From the NCBI RefSeq assembly GCF_000719775.1, contig NZ_JOHR01000015.1, positions 114,953 to 178,952 on the forward strand: a stretch of DNA of 64,000 nt. Direction: 5' to 3'. Made by a program: the position numbers and the translations under genes. Below, in pieces: positions 42,165 to 50,775 of the stretch. The DNA is from Streptomyces sp. NRRL F-5135 (lineage in GTDB: Bacteria > Actinomycetota > Actinomycetes > Streptomycetales > Streptomycetaceae). Below the pieces are notes generated by a model. It was not told the DNA's origin. It was given only the letters and a program-made list of their open reading frames with translations, and did no database searches. Within the stretch, counting starts at the first letter, position 1, and each line of letters starts with the position of its first letter.

Positions 42165-42607
42165 CAGCCCGCCCGCCCCAGCACCACGATCACCAGCATC
42201 ACCACGGCGACCAGCCCCACCGCCAGACCGAGCAGCGTCGGGAACCGGGTCACCGGCAGGTCCTCCCCGCGCCGCATGGCCCGCTCGCAGCGCACCCAGT
42301 GGTTGACCGCGCGCAGCGCGCACAGCGCACCGGCGGCCAGCAGGGCCACCGCGAGCCCCACCCGTACGCCCCACCGCAGGCCGGGCAGGAACTGGTCGAC
42401 GGCGAAGCCCCCGCCGACCAGTGCCAGCGCCGTACGGATCCAGGCCAGGAACGTCCGCTCGTTGGCCAGCGAGAAGCGGTAGTCCGGTGTCTCGCCCTCC
42501 TCGCCGACGCGCTGGGGCGCGAACCACAGCCGCAGGCCGTGCGGCCACCGGTCCCGGTCCCCGTCCCGGCCGCCGTCCGCACCGGAGCCTCCGCGCGAGC
42601 CGCTCAC
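42164..42607 (-). CDS. DUF202 membrane protein (YidH-like)
   Basis: A 147-residue protein. The cytoplasmic start leads into YRFSLANERTFLAWIRTALAL, the YidH/DUF202 hallmark, then three membrane helices ending LLGLAVGLVAVVMLVIVVLG. GTG 42607 overlaps the stop of the NUDIX gene (GTGA). The gene triplet NUDIX-DUF202-DUF202 is thus translationally linked. Function unknown. Confidence 0.87.
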   Translation of the reverse strand: MSGSRGGSGADGGRDGDRDRWPHGLRLWFAPQRVGEEGETPDYRFSLANERTFLAWIRTALALVGGGFAVDQFLPGLRWGVRVGLAVALLAAGALCALRAVNHWVRCERAMRRGEDLPVTRFPTLLGLAVGLVAVVMLVIVVLGRAG

Positions 42608-43128
42608 GCGCGGAACGCCTTCAGCCGCTCGTACGCCTCCAGCCCGTCCGGCACCCACTCCCAGATGTCCAGCCGCCGCACCAGCTCCTCCTCGGTCAGG
42701 AAGCCGTGCCAGGCGACCTCCTCCACCTGGGGACGCACCGGCAGCGTGCACCGGACCTCGTACACCCGCGACCACCAGCCGCCCTTGCCGTCCTCGGGCT
42801 CGTACAGGAACGAGAACAGCGGTGCGGGCGCCGGCAGCCCCGACACGCCCAGTTCCTCCTCCGCCTCCCGCAGTGCCGCCGCGTCATAGCTTTCGCCGGT
42901 ACCGAGGACACCGCCCACGAACATGTCGTACCGGGACGGGAAGACCAGCTTCGTGGCCGTCCTGCGGTGGACGAAGATCCGGTTCTCCGCGTCCCGGGCG
43001 AGCACGAAGGCGCAGCGGTGCCGCAGGCCCTTGGCGTAGACCTCACCGCGCGGCGCCTGCCCGACGACGCGGTCGTTCTCGTCGACGATGTCCAGGATCT
43101 CGTCTGCCGGTGCGTTCATATCGTCCAT
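42604..43128 (-). CDS. NUDIX hydrolase
   Basis: A 174-residue hydrolase of nucleoside-diphosphate-linked compounds. The NUDIX box is complete: GGVLGTGESYDAAALREAEEELGV. The start EILDIVDENDRVVGQAPRGEVY and HRCAFVLARD recall isopentenyl-diphosphate isomerase-like NUDIX proteins (YfcD type). ATG 43128 is taken; ATG 43119 is possible. First gene of a three-gene operon with DUF202 proteins. Confidence 0.9.
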   Translation of the reverse strand: MDDMNAPADEILDIVDENDRVVGQAPRGEVYAKGLRHRCAFVLARDAENRIFVHRRTATKLVFPSRYDMFVGGVLGTGESYDAAALREAEEELGVSGLPAPAPLFSFLYEPEDGKGGWWSRVYEVRCTLPVRPQVEEVAWHGFLTEEELVRRLDIWEWVPDGLEAYERLKAFRA

Positions 43129-43337
43129 CCAACCAGGCCGCCGGGGTGCCGGAGCGCCGCCCCGGGCGCCTGCCGGTTGACTCGTTACTCACGCGTACGG
43201 AAGATCTCATGCGTACGGGGAGCGCACGGAGGTACGGGTGTCACGTCCCTGCGCGGTGTGCGCCCGTCATACGTGGCGTACGTCCGTACATGCGAAGTTC
43301 GGCCGGAAGATCCCCCGTTCCCGAAGGATGGCAGCCC

Positions 43338-44993
43338 ATGGCGTACGACGCTGACGTGATCGTGATCGGGGCGGGCCTCGCCGGCCTGGTGGCCACGGCG
43401 GAACTGGTCGACGCGGGCCGGTCCGTGATCCTCCTCGACCAGGAGCCCGAGCAGTCGATCGGCGGCCAGGCGCACTGGTCCTTCGGCGGCCTGTTCCTCG
43501 TGGACTCCCCCGAGCAGCGCCGGCTGCGGATCAAGGACAGCCATGAGCTGGCCCTCCAGGACTGGCTCGGAACGGCGGGTTTCGACCGCCCCGAGGACCA
43601 CTGGCCGCGCCGGTGGGCCGAGGCGTACGTGGATTTCGCGGCCGGTGAGAAGCGCTCCTGGCTGCGACGGCGCGGCGTGCGGTTCTTCCCCGTGGTGGGC
43701 TGGGCGGAGCGCGGCGGGTACGACGCGCGGGGGCACGGCAACTCCGTGCCGCGCTTCCACATCACCTGGGGCACGGGACCGGGCGTCGTGGCGCCCTTCG
43801 AGCGCCGGGTGCGCGAAGGCGTCGCGCGGGGACTCGTGAGCTTCAAGTTCCGGCACCGGGTGACGGGCCTGGGATCCTCGGCGGGGGCGGTCGACACGGT
43901 GACCGGAGAGGTTTTGGAGCCGAGTGACGCCGAGCGCGGCACGTCCAGCAGCCGCGAGGTCGCCGGCGCGTTCGAACTGCGGGCGCAGGCCGTGATCATC
44001 ACGTCCGGCGGTATCGGCGGCAACCACGAACTGGTGCGCTCCCAGTGGCCCGAGCGGCTCGGCACGCCGCCCCGCTCGATGCTCTCCGGAGTGCCCGCGC
44101 ACGTCGACGGGCTGATGCTCGGGATCGCGGAGGCGGCGGGCGCCCACCACATCAACCGCGACCGGATGTGGCACTACACCGAGGGCATCGACAACTGGAA
44201 CCCCATCTGGCCCGCCCACGGCATCCGTATCCTGCCGGGCCCGTCCTCGCTCTGGCTGGACGCGCGCGGCCGACGGCTGCCCGTGCCGCTCTTCCCCGGC
44301 TTCGACACGCTCGGCACGCTCGAACACATCATGCGCTCCGGCCACGAGTACACCTGGTTCGTCCTGAACGAGCGTGTCATCGGCAAGGAGTTCGCGCTCT
44401 CCGGGTCCGAGCAGAACCCCGACCTGACGGGCCGTTCGGTCCGTGACGTACTCGGCCGGGCGCGCGCCGGTGTGCCGGGGCCGGTACGCGCGTTCATGGA
44501 GAACGGCGCGGACTTCGTCGTGGAGAAGGACCTCGGCTCGCTGGTGCGGGGCATGAACGCGCTCACCGACGAGCCGCTGATCGACGAGGCCGAACTGCGC
44601 CGGGAGATCGTCGCCCGCGACCGGGAGATCGCCAACCCCTTCACCAAGGACCTCCAGATCACCGCCATCCGCGGGGCGCGTGGCTACCTGGGCGACAGGA
44701 TCGTCCGTACGGCCGCGCCGCACCGCGTCCTGGACCCCGCGGCGGGCCCGCTGATCGCCGTACGGCTGCACATCCTCACGCGCAAGTCGCTCGGCGGCCT
44801 GGAGACCGACCTGTCCTCCCGCGTCCTCACCGCGTCGGGCACGCCGCTGTCCGGCGTGTACGCGGCGGGCGAGGCGGCCGGCTTCGGGGGCGGCGGGGTG
44901 CACGGCTACCGCTCCCTGGAGGGGACGTTCCTGGGCGGCTGCGTCTTCTCGGGCCGTACGGCGGGCAGGGCGGCGGCGCGGGCGGTGGGCTGA
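43338..44993 (+). CDS. FAD-dependent dehydrogenase (fumarate reductase/KstD-like)
   Basis: A 551-residue flavoprotein. The FAD fold starts at VIVIGAGLAGLVATAELVDAG with Asp/Glu at the end of the second strand (LLDQEPEQSIGGQAHWS). The C-terminal FAD motif GVYAAGEAAGFGGGGVHGYR is intact. This is a class of actinobacterial 'FAD-binding dehydrogenases' related to 3-ketosteroid dehydrogenases and flavocytochrome fumarate reductases; the true substrate is unknown. GAAGGA precedes ATG 43338. A possible -35 TTGACT lies at 43177-43182. The gene stands alone. Confidence 0.9.
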   Translation: MAYDADVIVIGAGLAGLVATAELVDAGRSVILLDQEPEQSIGGQAHWSFGGLFLVDSPEQRRLRIKDSHELALQDWLGTAGFDRPEDHWPRRWAEAYVDFAAGEKRSWLRRRGVRFFPVVGWAERGGYDARGHGNSVPRFHITWGTGPGVVAPFERRVREGVARGLVSFKFRHRVTGLGSSAGAVDTVTGEVLEPSDAERGTSSSREVAGAFELRAQAVIITSGGIGGNHELVRSQWPERLGTPPRSMLSGVPAHVDGLMLGIAEAAGAHHINRDRMWHYTEGIDNWNPIWPAHGIRILPGPSSLWLDARGRRLPVPLFPGFDTLGTLEHIMRSGHEYTWFVLNERVIGKEFALSGSEQNPDLTGRSVRDVLGRARAGVPGPVRAFMENGADFVVEKDLGSLVRGMNALTDEPLIDEAELRREIVARDREIANPFTKDLQITAIRGARGYLGDRIVRTAAPHRVLDPAAGPLIAVRLHILTRKSLGGLETDLSSRVLTASGTPLSGVYAAGEAAGFGGGGVHGYRSLEGTFLGGCVFSGRTAGRAAARAVG

Positions 44994-44995
44994 CG

Positions 44996-45067
44996 CGGCC
45001 GAAGCGGCCGAAGCGGCTGAACCGGCTGAACCCGCCGAACTCGCCGAACCGGCCGAACCCGCTGAAG
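44996..45067. repeat. Eight tandem 9-base repeats
   Basis: Eight adjacent 9-mers of the pattern cGGCYGAAs: CGGCCGAAG twice, CGGCTGAAC twice, then four variants. They start three bases after the stop codon of the FAD dehydrogenase gene and lie outside any supported gene. Either simple replication slippage or a variable array. Confidence 0.8.
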
Positions 45068-45169
45068 CCGGCGGCCCGCTGACCCGGTCGGTCGGCCGAC
45101 AGCGGGCCGCGCGTCCCCGACACGCGTCCCCGACGGGAGCCCGCCTGTTACCGGCGGGGGCTGGTACCG

Positions 45170-46027
45170 ATGCGGCGTGGGTGGTCGAATCGGTGCGTGA
45201 CTCTTCAACCACACCAACCGGAGCCGACCGCGGGCCCGCCGCGCGCGTCCGGACCGGCGGACGGGCTGCCGGACGAGCCGCCGGACGCGCCGCCGGACCA
45301 GCCGGCGGAGTCGCCGGACGATTCGGCGGGCGCGCCCGTCGGGCGGCGTCTCGTGCTCTCCATGCTCGGCCTCGGCGCCGCCGGCCTGGTCGCGGCGCCC
45401 GCCCTTCAACGCGGCCTGGAATCCTTCCTGGGCGCGGCCGCCGACCGGGATCCGACCGGGCTCACCGGACTGCTGCCCAACGGCGGCGGTTTCCGGTACT
45501 ACTCGGTGGCCGCCTCCGTTCCCCGCAAGGGCCCGGACGACTACCGGCTGACCGTGGACGGCCTGGTCGACCGGCCCGGCTCGTACACCCTCGCGGACCT
45601 CCGGCGCATGCCGCGGACGCGGATCGTGCGCGATGTGCAGTGCGTCACCGGATGGCGAGTGCCGCACACGGCGTTCACCGGCGTGACGCTCTCGCGGCTG
45701 CTGAGCGCCGCCGGGGTGCGGCCCGGGGCCGCGGCGGTCCGCTTCACCTGCTTCGACGGGGAGTACAGCGAGAGCCTCACGCTCGAACAGGCCCGCCGTG
45801 GGGATGCGATGGTCGCCCTGGACATGAACGACGAGCCGATTGGGCACGCGCACGGCGGCCCGGCCCGGCTGTATGTGGCGCCGATGTACTTCTACAAGTC
45901 GGCGAAATGGCTCTCCGGGATCACCGTCACCTCCGAGGTCCGGCCCGGCTACTGGGAGGAGCGCGGCTATGACATCGACGCCTGGGTCGGCCGGTCCAAC
46001 GGCCGGGACGACGCCCCCACCGTCTGA
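45170..46027 (+). CDS. Molybdopterin-dependent oxidoreductase (MsrP/sulfite-oxidase-like)
   Basis: A 285-residue protein. After a Pro/Asp-rich N-terminus comes a twin-arginine segment, VGRRLVLSMLGLGAAGLV, then a molybdopterin domain with GFRYYSVAASVPRKGPDDYR, VRDVQCVTGWRVP (the Mo-binding Cys) and MYFYKSAKWLSGI. It resembles MsrP (YedY) and actinobacterial sulfite-oxidase-like enzymes. ATG 45170 is used; GTG 45197, in frame nine codons later, would be a more usual start. It overlaps the cytochrome b gene downstream, its likely electron partner. Confidence 0.88.
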   Translation: MRRGWSNRCVTLQPHQPEPTAGPPRASGPADGLPDEPPDAPPDQPAESPDDSAGAPVGRRLVLSMLGLGAAGLVAAPALQRGLESFLGAAADRDPTGLTGLLPNGGGFRYYSVAASVPRKGPDDYRLTVDGLVDRPGSYTLADLRRMPRTRIVRDVQCVTGWRVPHTAFTGVTLSRLLSAAGVRPGAAAVRFTCFDGEYSESLTLEQARRGDAMVALDMNDEPIGHAHGGPARLYVAPMYFYKSAKWLSGITVTSEVRPGYWEERGYDIDAWVGRSNGRDDAPTV

Positions 46028-46739
46028 ACCGGAGGCGGCCGATGGCGGTGGCTTCCCCGCCATCGGCCGCGGCACCGCCCACGCGGACACCCCGCACGCG
46101 GACACCGCCCACGCGGGCAGCCGCCACCCCGAGTACGGACGCCCGGACCTGATACCCCGCTTCAGCCGCGCCGAGCGCCAGGTGCACCGGGCCACCGCCG
46201 CCCTGATGCTGGTGTGCCTGGCCACCGCCGCCTGTCTGTATCTGCCGCCGCTCGCCGAGATCGTGGGCCGCCGCGCCCTCGTCGTCGCCGTCCACGAGTG
46301 GTCCGGGGTCCTCCTGCCGGTGCCCTTTCTCCTCGGTCTCGGCTCCCGCGCCCTGCGCGCCGACCTGGGCCGGCTGAACCGCTTCGCGCCGTACGACAAG
46401 GAGTGGCTGCGCGCGGCCCGGCGGCGCGACGCGCGGCCCGGCGCCCGTCCGGCGGGCAAGTTCAACGCGGGGCAGAAGCTCTACGCGGCCTGGATCGCCG
46501 GCGCCGTGCTCGTGATGCTGGGCACCGGACTGCTGATGTGGTTCTCGGGGGTCGGCCCGGTCGTCTGGCGTACGAGCGCCACCTTCGTCCACGACTGGCT
46601 GGCACTCGCCGTCGGCGTGGTGGTCGTCGGACATGTCGCGAAGGCGTACGGGGACCCCGGCGCGCGGCGCGGCATGCGCACCGGTTCGGTGGAACGCGCG
46701 TGGGCGGAGCGGGAGCACCCCCGGTGGAAGCCGGAGTGA
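45969..46739 (+). CDS. Cytochrome b561-domain membrane protein (MsrQ-like partner)
   Basis: A 256-residue membrane protein. RFSRAERQVHRATAALMLVC, VVAVHEWSGVLLPVPFLLG, KFNAGQKLYAAWIAGAVLV and TFVHDWLALAVGVVVVGHVA supply four to five helices with His residues (in RQVHR, AVHEW, FVHDW, VGHVA) placed to bind two haems. The only in-frame ATG before the first helix is 45969, which overlaps the molybdopterin gene by 59 bases; the first ~60 residues are low-complexity (repeated ADTAHAD) and may not be translated from that ATG. Role: passes electrons between the quinone pool and the molybdoenzyme. Confidence 0.8.
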   Translation: MTSTPGSAGPTAGTTPPPSEPEAADGGGFPAIGRGTAHADTPHADTAHAGSRHPEYGRPDLIPRFSRAERQVHRATAALMLVCLATAACLYLPPLAEIVGRRALVVAVHEWSGVLLPVPFLLGLGSRALRADLGRLNRFAPYDKEWLRAARRRDARPGARPAGKFNAGQKLYAAWIAGAVLVMLGTGLLMWFSGVGPVVWRTSATFVHDWLALAVGVVVVGHVAKAYGDPGARRGMRTGSVERAWAEREHPRWKPE

Positions 46740-46759
46740 ACCCGCCCCGCCCACGCGGG

Positions 46760-46789
46760 GACCCGGCCGAGCGGGTGCCCGGCCGGGTC
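46760..46789. terminator. Hairpin between convergent genes
   Basis: Ten-base arms GACCCGGCCG (46760-46769) and CGGCCGGGTC (46780-46789) lie between the cytochrome b gene and the end of the gluconate permease gene. Confidence 0.6.
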
Positions 46790-46808
46790 GTCCGTCACCA
46801 CACCTCCG

Positions 46809-48206
46809 TCACAACACCAGTGACAGGAGCAGTACGCACCCGATGCCGACCACCGAGATGATGGTCTCCATCACCGACCAGGTCTTGATCGTCTGGCCGA
46901 CGTTCATGCCGAAGTACTCCTTCACCAGCCAGAACCCGGCGTCGTTCACATGGCTGAAGAAGACCGAACCCGCGCCGATCGCCAGCACCATCAGCGCCGC
47001 GTGCGTCGTGGACATGTCCGCCGCCAGCGGCGCCACCAGACCGGCCGCGGAGATCGTCGCCACCGTCGCGGAGCCGGTGGCCAGCCGGATCGCGACGGCG
47101 ATCAGCCAGCCCAGCAGCAGCGCCGGAATCGACCAGTCCTTGGAGAAGTCCAGGATCATCTGGCCCACGCCGGAGTCCACCAGCGTCTGCTTGAAGCCAC
47201 CGCCCGCGCCGACGATCAGCAGCACGCCCGCGATCGGCGCCAGCGACTTCTCGACGGTGGAGGAGAGCCGGTCCTTGGTGAACCCGGCCGCCCGGCCCAG
47301 CGTGAACAGGCCCACGAGCACGGAGGTCAGCAGCGCGATCAGCGGTGAGCCGATGACGTCGGCCGCCCGCTGCACGCTGTTCTCGGGGTCGTCCACGACG
47401 ATGTCCACGAGCGCCTTGGCCAGCATCATGACGACCGGCAGCAGCACGGTCGTGACGGTGGCGCCGAAGCTCGGACGCTTCGACAGGTCCTCGGAGGCAC
47501 GCTGCGGGATCATCTTGTCCGGGGCCGGGATGTCCACCCAGCGGGCCGCGTACCGGGAGAAGAGGGGACCGGCGACGATCACGGTGGGAATGGCCACGAC
47601 CACCCCGAGCGCCAGGGTGACGCCCAGGTCGGCGCCCAGCGCGTCGATCGCGACCAGCGGGCCGGGGTGCGGCGGGATCAGACCGTGCATCACGGAGAGT
47701 CCGGCCAGCGCCGGGATGCCGATCCGCATCAGGGAGTAGTTGCCGCGCTTGGCGACCAGCAGCACGACCGGGATCAGCAGCACGATCCCGACCTCGAAGA
47801 AGAGCGGCAGCCCGATGACCGAGGCGATGAGGACCATCGCCCAGGGCATGGCACGTCCGCCCGCCTTCGCCAGGATGGTGTCCACGATCTGGTCGGCGCC
47901 GCCGGAGTCCGCGAGCAGCTTGCCGAGTATCGCGCCCAGGGCGATCAGCACGCCCACGCCCGCGACGGTGGAGCCCAGCCCGGTGGTGAAGCTGGCTATC
48001 ACCTTGTCCAGCGGGGCGCCCGCGAAGGCGCCGAGCGCCAGCGAGCCGATGGTCAGCGCCAGGAAGGCGTGCAGTTTGAACGTGGTGATGAGGAGGACGA
48101 TGACGGCGATACCGGCGAGGACCGCTATCCCCAGCTGCGCGTTGCCCGCAGAGGTGATCGGTTCCGCTGCGTCCGCGGCCAGCGTCTCGACACTGAGACT
48201 GCTCAC
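46809..48206 (-). CDS. gntP: Gluconate:H+ symporter
   Basis: A 465-residue GntP-family permease with about 12-14 helices. Family segments: LHAFLALTIGSLALGAFAG, IALGAILGKLLADSGGADQI, GLPLFFEVGIVLLIPV and GLIPPHPGPLVAIDALGADL, all typical of gluconate/sugar-acid transporters. It is 10 bases downstream of gntK on the same strand, so both are cotranscribed. Control by the divergent GntR regulator is expected. Confidence 0.95.
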   Translation of the reverse strand: MSSLSVETLAADAAEPITSAGNAQLGIAVLAGIAVIVLLITTFKLHAFLALTIGSLALGAFAGAPLDKVIASFTTGLGSTVAGVGVLIALGAILGKLLADSGGADQIVDTILAKAGGRAMPWAMVLIASVIGLPLFFEVGIVLLIPVVLLVAKRGNYSLMRIGIPALAGLSVMHGLIPPHPGPLVAIDALGADLGVTLALGVVVAIPTVIVAGPLFSRYAARWVDIPAPDKMIPQRASEDLSKRPSFGATVTTVLLPVVMMLAKALVDIVVDDPENSVQRAADVIGSPLIALLTSVLVGLFTLGRAAGFTKDRLSSTVEKSLAPIAGVLLIVGAGGGFKQTLVDSGVGQMILDFSKDWSIPALLLGWLIAVAIRLATGSATVATISAAGLVAPLAADMSTTHAALMVLAIGAGSVFFSHVNDAGFWLVKEYFGMNVGQTIKTWSVMETIISVVGIGCVLLLSLVL

Positions 48207-48216
48207 GGGGCTTCCT

Positions 48217-48762
48217 TCAGTTCTCGAACCGGCGCAGCGCGGCGACGGCCCGTTCGGTTATTTCTTCGGGGGTTCCGGACACGTCGACGGCGACACCGGC
48301 CTCGTCCTCGCCCAGGTCCTGGAGCGTCGCGAACTGCGAGTCCAGCAGCGCGGTCGGCATGTAGTGGCCCTTGCGCGCGGCCATCCGCCGCTCGATGAGC
48401 TCCCGGTCGCCGGTGAGGTGGAGGAAGAGCGCGTCAGGGGCGGCGGCCCGCAGCCGGTCCCGGTAGGCACGCTTGAGCGCGGAGCAGCTGACCACCCCGC
48501 CCCGCCCGGCCCGGCCGTGCGCCCATTCCCCGATCGAGTCCAGCCACGGCCACCGGTCGGCGTCCTCCAGGGGGACACCGGAGGCCATCTTGGCGACGTT
48601 CTCCGGCGAGTGGAACTCGTCGCCCTCGGCGTAGGGAACGCCCAGCGTGCCGGCGAGCAGGGGACCGACCGTCGTCTTGCCGGTGCCTGCCACGCCCATC
48701 ACGACGACGACGTGGGGGGTGCTCATGGGTGGTGCCTCGCTGTCTGCTGTCTTCGTCGACAT
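48217..48762 (-). CDS. gntK: Gluconokinase
   Basis: A 181-residue kinase that makes 6-phosphogluconate from gluconate and ATP. Walker A is GVAGTGKTT, followed by EGDEFHSPENVAKMASGVPL, DADRWPWLDSIGEW, SCSALKRAYRDRLR and RKGHYMPTALLDSQFATL, the full GntK signature. Starts at 48762 or, twelve residues later, at 48726; both have a modest ribosome binding site. First gene of the gntKP operon, divergent from its presumed regulator. Confidence 0.96.
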   Translation of the reverse strand: MSTKTADSEAPPMSTPHVVVVMGVAGTGKTTVGPLLAGTLGVPYAEGDEFHSPENVAKMASGVPLEDADRWPWLDSIGEWAHGRAGRGGVVSCSALKRAYRDRLRAAAPDALFLHLTGDRELIERRMAARKGHYMPTALLDSQFATLQDLGEDEAGVAVDVSGTPEEITERAVAALRRFEN

Positions 48763-48791
48763 GGATCCGTCGCGTAACTGAAACTCATTAG

Positions 48792-48830
48792 GTACGACAT
48801 ATTCAAGAGGTTGTGATGTAAACGTCGTAC
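48792..48830. promoter_or_regulatory. Inverted repeat in the gntK/gntR intergenic region
   Basis: GTACGAC (48792-48798) and GTCGTAC (48824-48830) are perfect inverted arms with 25 bases between. They lie in the 104-base divergent gap, whose middle is AT-rich. The spacing (about three helical turns centre to centre) suits one dimer on each arm or a loop. Confidence 0.5.
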
Positions 48831-48866
48831 TTTTTCTCGCCGAGTCGCGCGCCGTAGGCTTACGCC

Positions 48867-49568
48867 ATGACGACAGAAGGCCAGGGCCTGCATACCCGGG
48901 TGCTGGACGCCCTCGGCCTCGCGATCACGGCGGGCGAGTACCCCGAGGGCGGTGTCGTACGTACCGACGAGGTGGCCCGGCGCTTCGACGTCTCACGCAC
49001 CGTCGTGCGCGAGGTGGTCCGCGTCCTGGAGTCGATGCACCTGGTGGTCTCGCGCCGCCGGGTCGGCGTGACCGTACGCCCCACCGAGGAGTGGAACGTC
49101 TACGATCCGCGCGTCATCCGCTGGCGCCTGGCCGGCGCCGACCGGCCCCGCCAACTGCGTTCGCTGACCGTCCTGCGGTCCGCGATCGAACCCGTCGCGG
49201 CCGGGCTCGCGGCCCGGCTCGCCACCCCCGAGCAGTGCGCCGCCCTCACGGAACAGGCCCTCGGGATGGTCGCCACCTCGCGGGGCGGCCGGCTGGAGGA
49301 GTACTTGGTCCACGACATCGCCTTCCACCGCGTCGTGCTGAACGCGTCGGGCAACGAGATGTTCGCGCGCCTCGGCGACGTGGTCGCGGAGATACTCGCC
49401 GGACGGACCCATCACCAGGTCATGTTCGACGACCCGGACCCGGCCGCCGTGACCCTGCACGTCCAGGTGGCCGAGGCGGTCCGGGAGGGCGACGCGGCCC
49501 GGGCGGAGGAGCTGACGCGGGAGATCGCGGTCGGGGCGCTCCAGGAACTGGACGTGCTGGCGCCCTGA
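48867..49568 (+). CDS. GntR-family (FadR/FCD) regulator of gluconate genes
   Basis: A 233-residue regulator. The N-terminal winged helix (YPEGGVVRTDEVARRFDVSR, TVVREVVRVLESMHLV) is followed by an FCD ligand domain with DIAFHRVVLNASGN and HVQVAEAVREGDAARAEEL, where the metal-binding His residues are expected. TAGGCT at 48855-48860 ends six bases before ATG 48867, so transcription may be leaderless. It is divergent from gntKP and presumably represses them until gluconate or a phosphorylated product binds. Confidence 0.92.
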   Translation: MTTEGQGLHTRVLDALGLAITAGEYPEGGVVRTDEVARRFDVSRTVVREVVRVLESMHLVVSRRRVGVTVRPTEEWNVYDPRVIRWRLAGADRPRQLRSLTVLRSAIEPVAAGLAARLATPEQCAALTEQALGMVATSRGGRLEEYLVHDIAFHRVVLNASGNEMFARLGDVVAEILAGRTHHQVMFDDPDPAAVTLHVQVAEAVREGDAARAEELTREIAVGALQELDVLAP

Positions 49569-49689
49569 GCGCGCGGCGCCGGTGGCCTCGCGTCCCGCGC
49601 GGCCACCCGCCCCGGCGGGGTGCGAACGTACTGAACATACTGACCCTGAATCCAGTGTGATCCGAGTGTGAGGAAAGGCAGGTCCTGGC

Positions 49690-50775
49690 ATGGCACAGCA
49701 GGTGCAAGGGGTCATCGCCCCCGGCAGGAACGAGCCGGTACGGGTGGAGACGATCGTCGTACCCGACCCCGGCCCCGGCGAGGCCGTGGTGACGGTCCAG
49801 GCGTGCGGTGTCTGCCACACCGACCTGCACTACAAGCAGGGCGGCATCAACGACGAGTTCCCCTTCCTCCTCGGCCACGAGGCCGCCGGCGTGGTGGAGT
49901 CGGTGGGCGACGGCGTCACGGAGGTCGCCCCCGGTGACTTCGTCATCCTCAACTGGCGTGCGGTGTGCGGGAACTGCCGGGCCTGTCTGCGGGGCCGTCC
50001 CCAGTACTGCTTCGACACCCACAACGCCCGGCAGAGGATGACCCTGACGGACGGCACGGAACTCTCCCCGGCCCTCGGCATCGGTGCCTTCGCCGAGAAG
50101 ACCCTCGTCGCCGCCGGACAGTGCACCAAGGTCGACCCCGCCGTCGCGCCCGCCGTCGCGGGCCTCCTCGGCTGCGGTGTGATGGCGGGCATCGGCGCCG
50201 CGATCAACACCGGCCAGGTGGGCCGCGGCGACTCCGTCGCGGTCATCGGCTGCGGCGGTGTCGGCGACGCGGCCGTCGTCGGCGCGCGTCTCGCGGGCGC
50301 GGCACGGATCATCGCCGTCGACATCGACGACCGGAAGCTGGAGACGGCGAAGTCGATGGGCGCTACCCACACCGTCAACTCCCGCTCCACCGACCCCGTC
50401 GAGGCGATCCGTGAACTGACCGGCGGCTTCGGGGCGGACGTCGTCATCGAGGCGGTCGGCAGGCCCGAGACCTACCGGCAGGCGTTCTACGCCCGGGACC
50501 TGGCCGGCACGGTGGTCCTGGTCGGTGTGCCCACGCCCGAGATGAAGCTCGAACTGCCCCTGCTGGACGTCTTCGGCCGCGGCGGCGCCCTGAAGTCCTC
50601 GTGGTACGGCGACTGCCTGCCGTCCCGCGACTTCCCCATGCTGGTCGACCTGCACCAGCAGGGCCGTATCGACCTCGCCGCCTTCGTCACCGAGACCATC
50701 GGCCTCGGCGACGTGGAGGCGGCGTTCGACCGGATGCACCAGGGCGACGTCCTGCGCTCGGTGGTGGTGTTCTGA
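49690..50775 (+). CDS. mscR: S-(hydroxymethyl)mycothiol dehydrogenase
   Basis: A 361-residue zinc-dependent alcohol dehydrogenase. [13 protein letters not shown] holds the catalytic Zn ligand, [15 protein letters not shown] the His/Glu, [15 protein letters not shown] the structural zinc with four Cys, and [13 protein letters not shown] the NAD loop. It matches MscR, which oxidises S-(hydroxymethyl)mycothiol in formaldehyde detoxification. A good ribosome binding site (AGGAAAGGCAGG) precedes ATG 49690. The downstream gene, joined by TGATG, encodes its usual hydrolase partner. Confidence 0.92.
   Translation: MAQQVQGVIAPGRNEPVRVETIVVPDPGPGEAVVTVQACGVCHTDLHYKQGGINDEFPFLLGHEAAGVVESVGDGVTEVAPGDFVILNWRAVCGNCRACLRGRPQYCFDTHNARQRMTLTDGTELSPALGIGAFAEKTLVAAGQCTKVDPAVAPAVAGLLGCGVMAGIGAAINTGQVGRGDSVAVIGCGGVGDAAVVGARLAGAARIIAVDIDDRKLETAKSMGATHTVNSRSTDPVEAIRELTGGFGADVVIEAVGRPETYRQAFYARDLAGTVVLVGVPTPEMKLELPLLDVFGRGGALKSSWYGDCLPSRDFPMLVDLHQQGRIDLAAFVTETIGLGDVEAAFDRMHQGDVLRSVVVF

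Noticed and set aside
44996..45067. CRISPR array.
   Set aside because: Repeats are 9 bases with no spacers.
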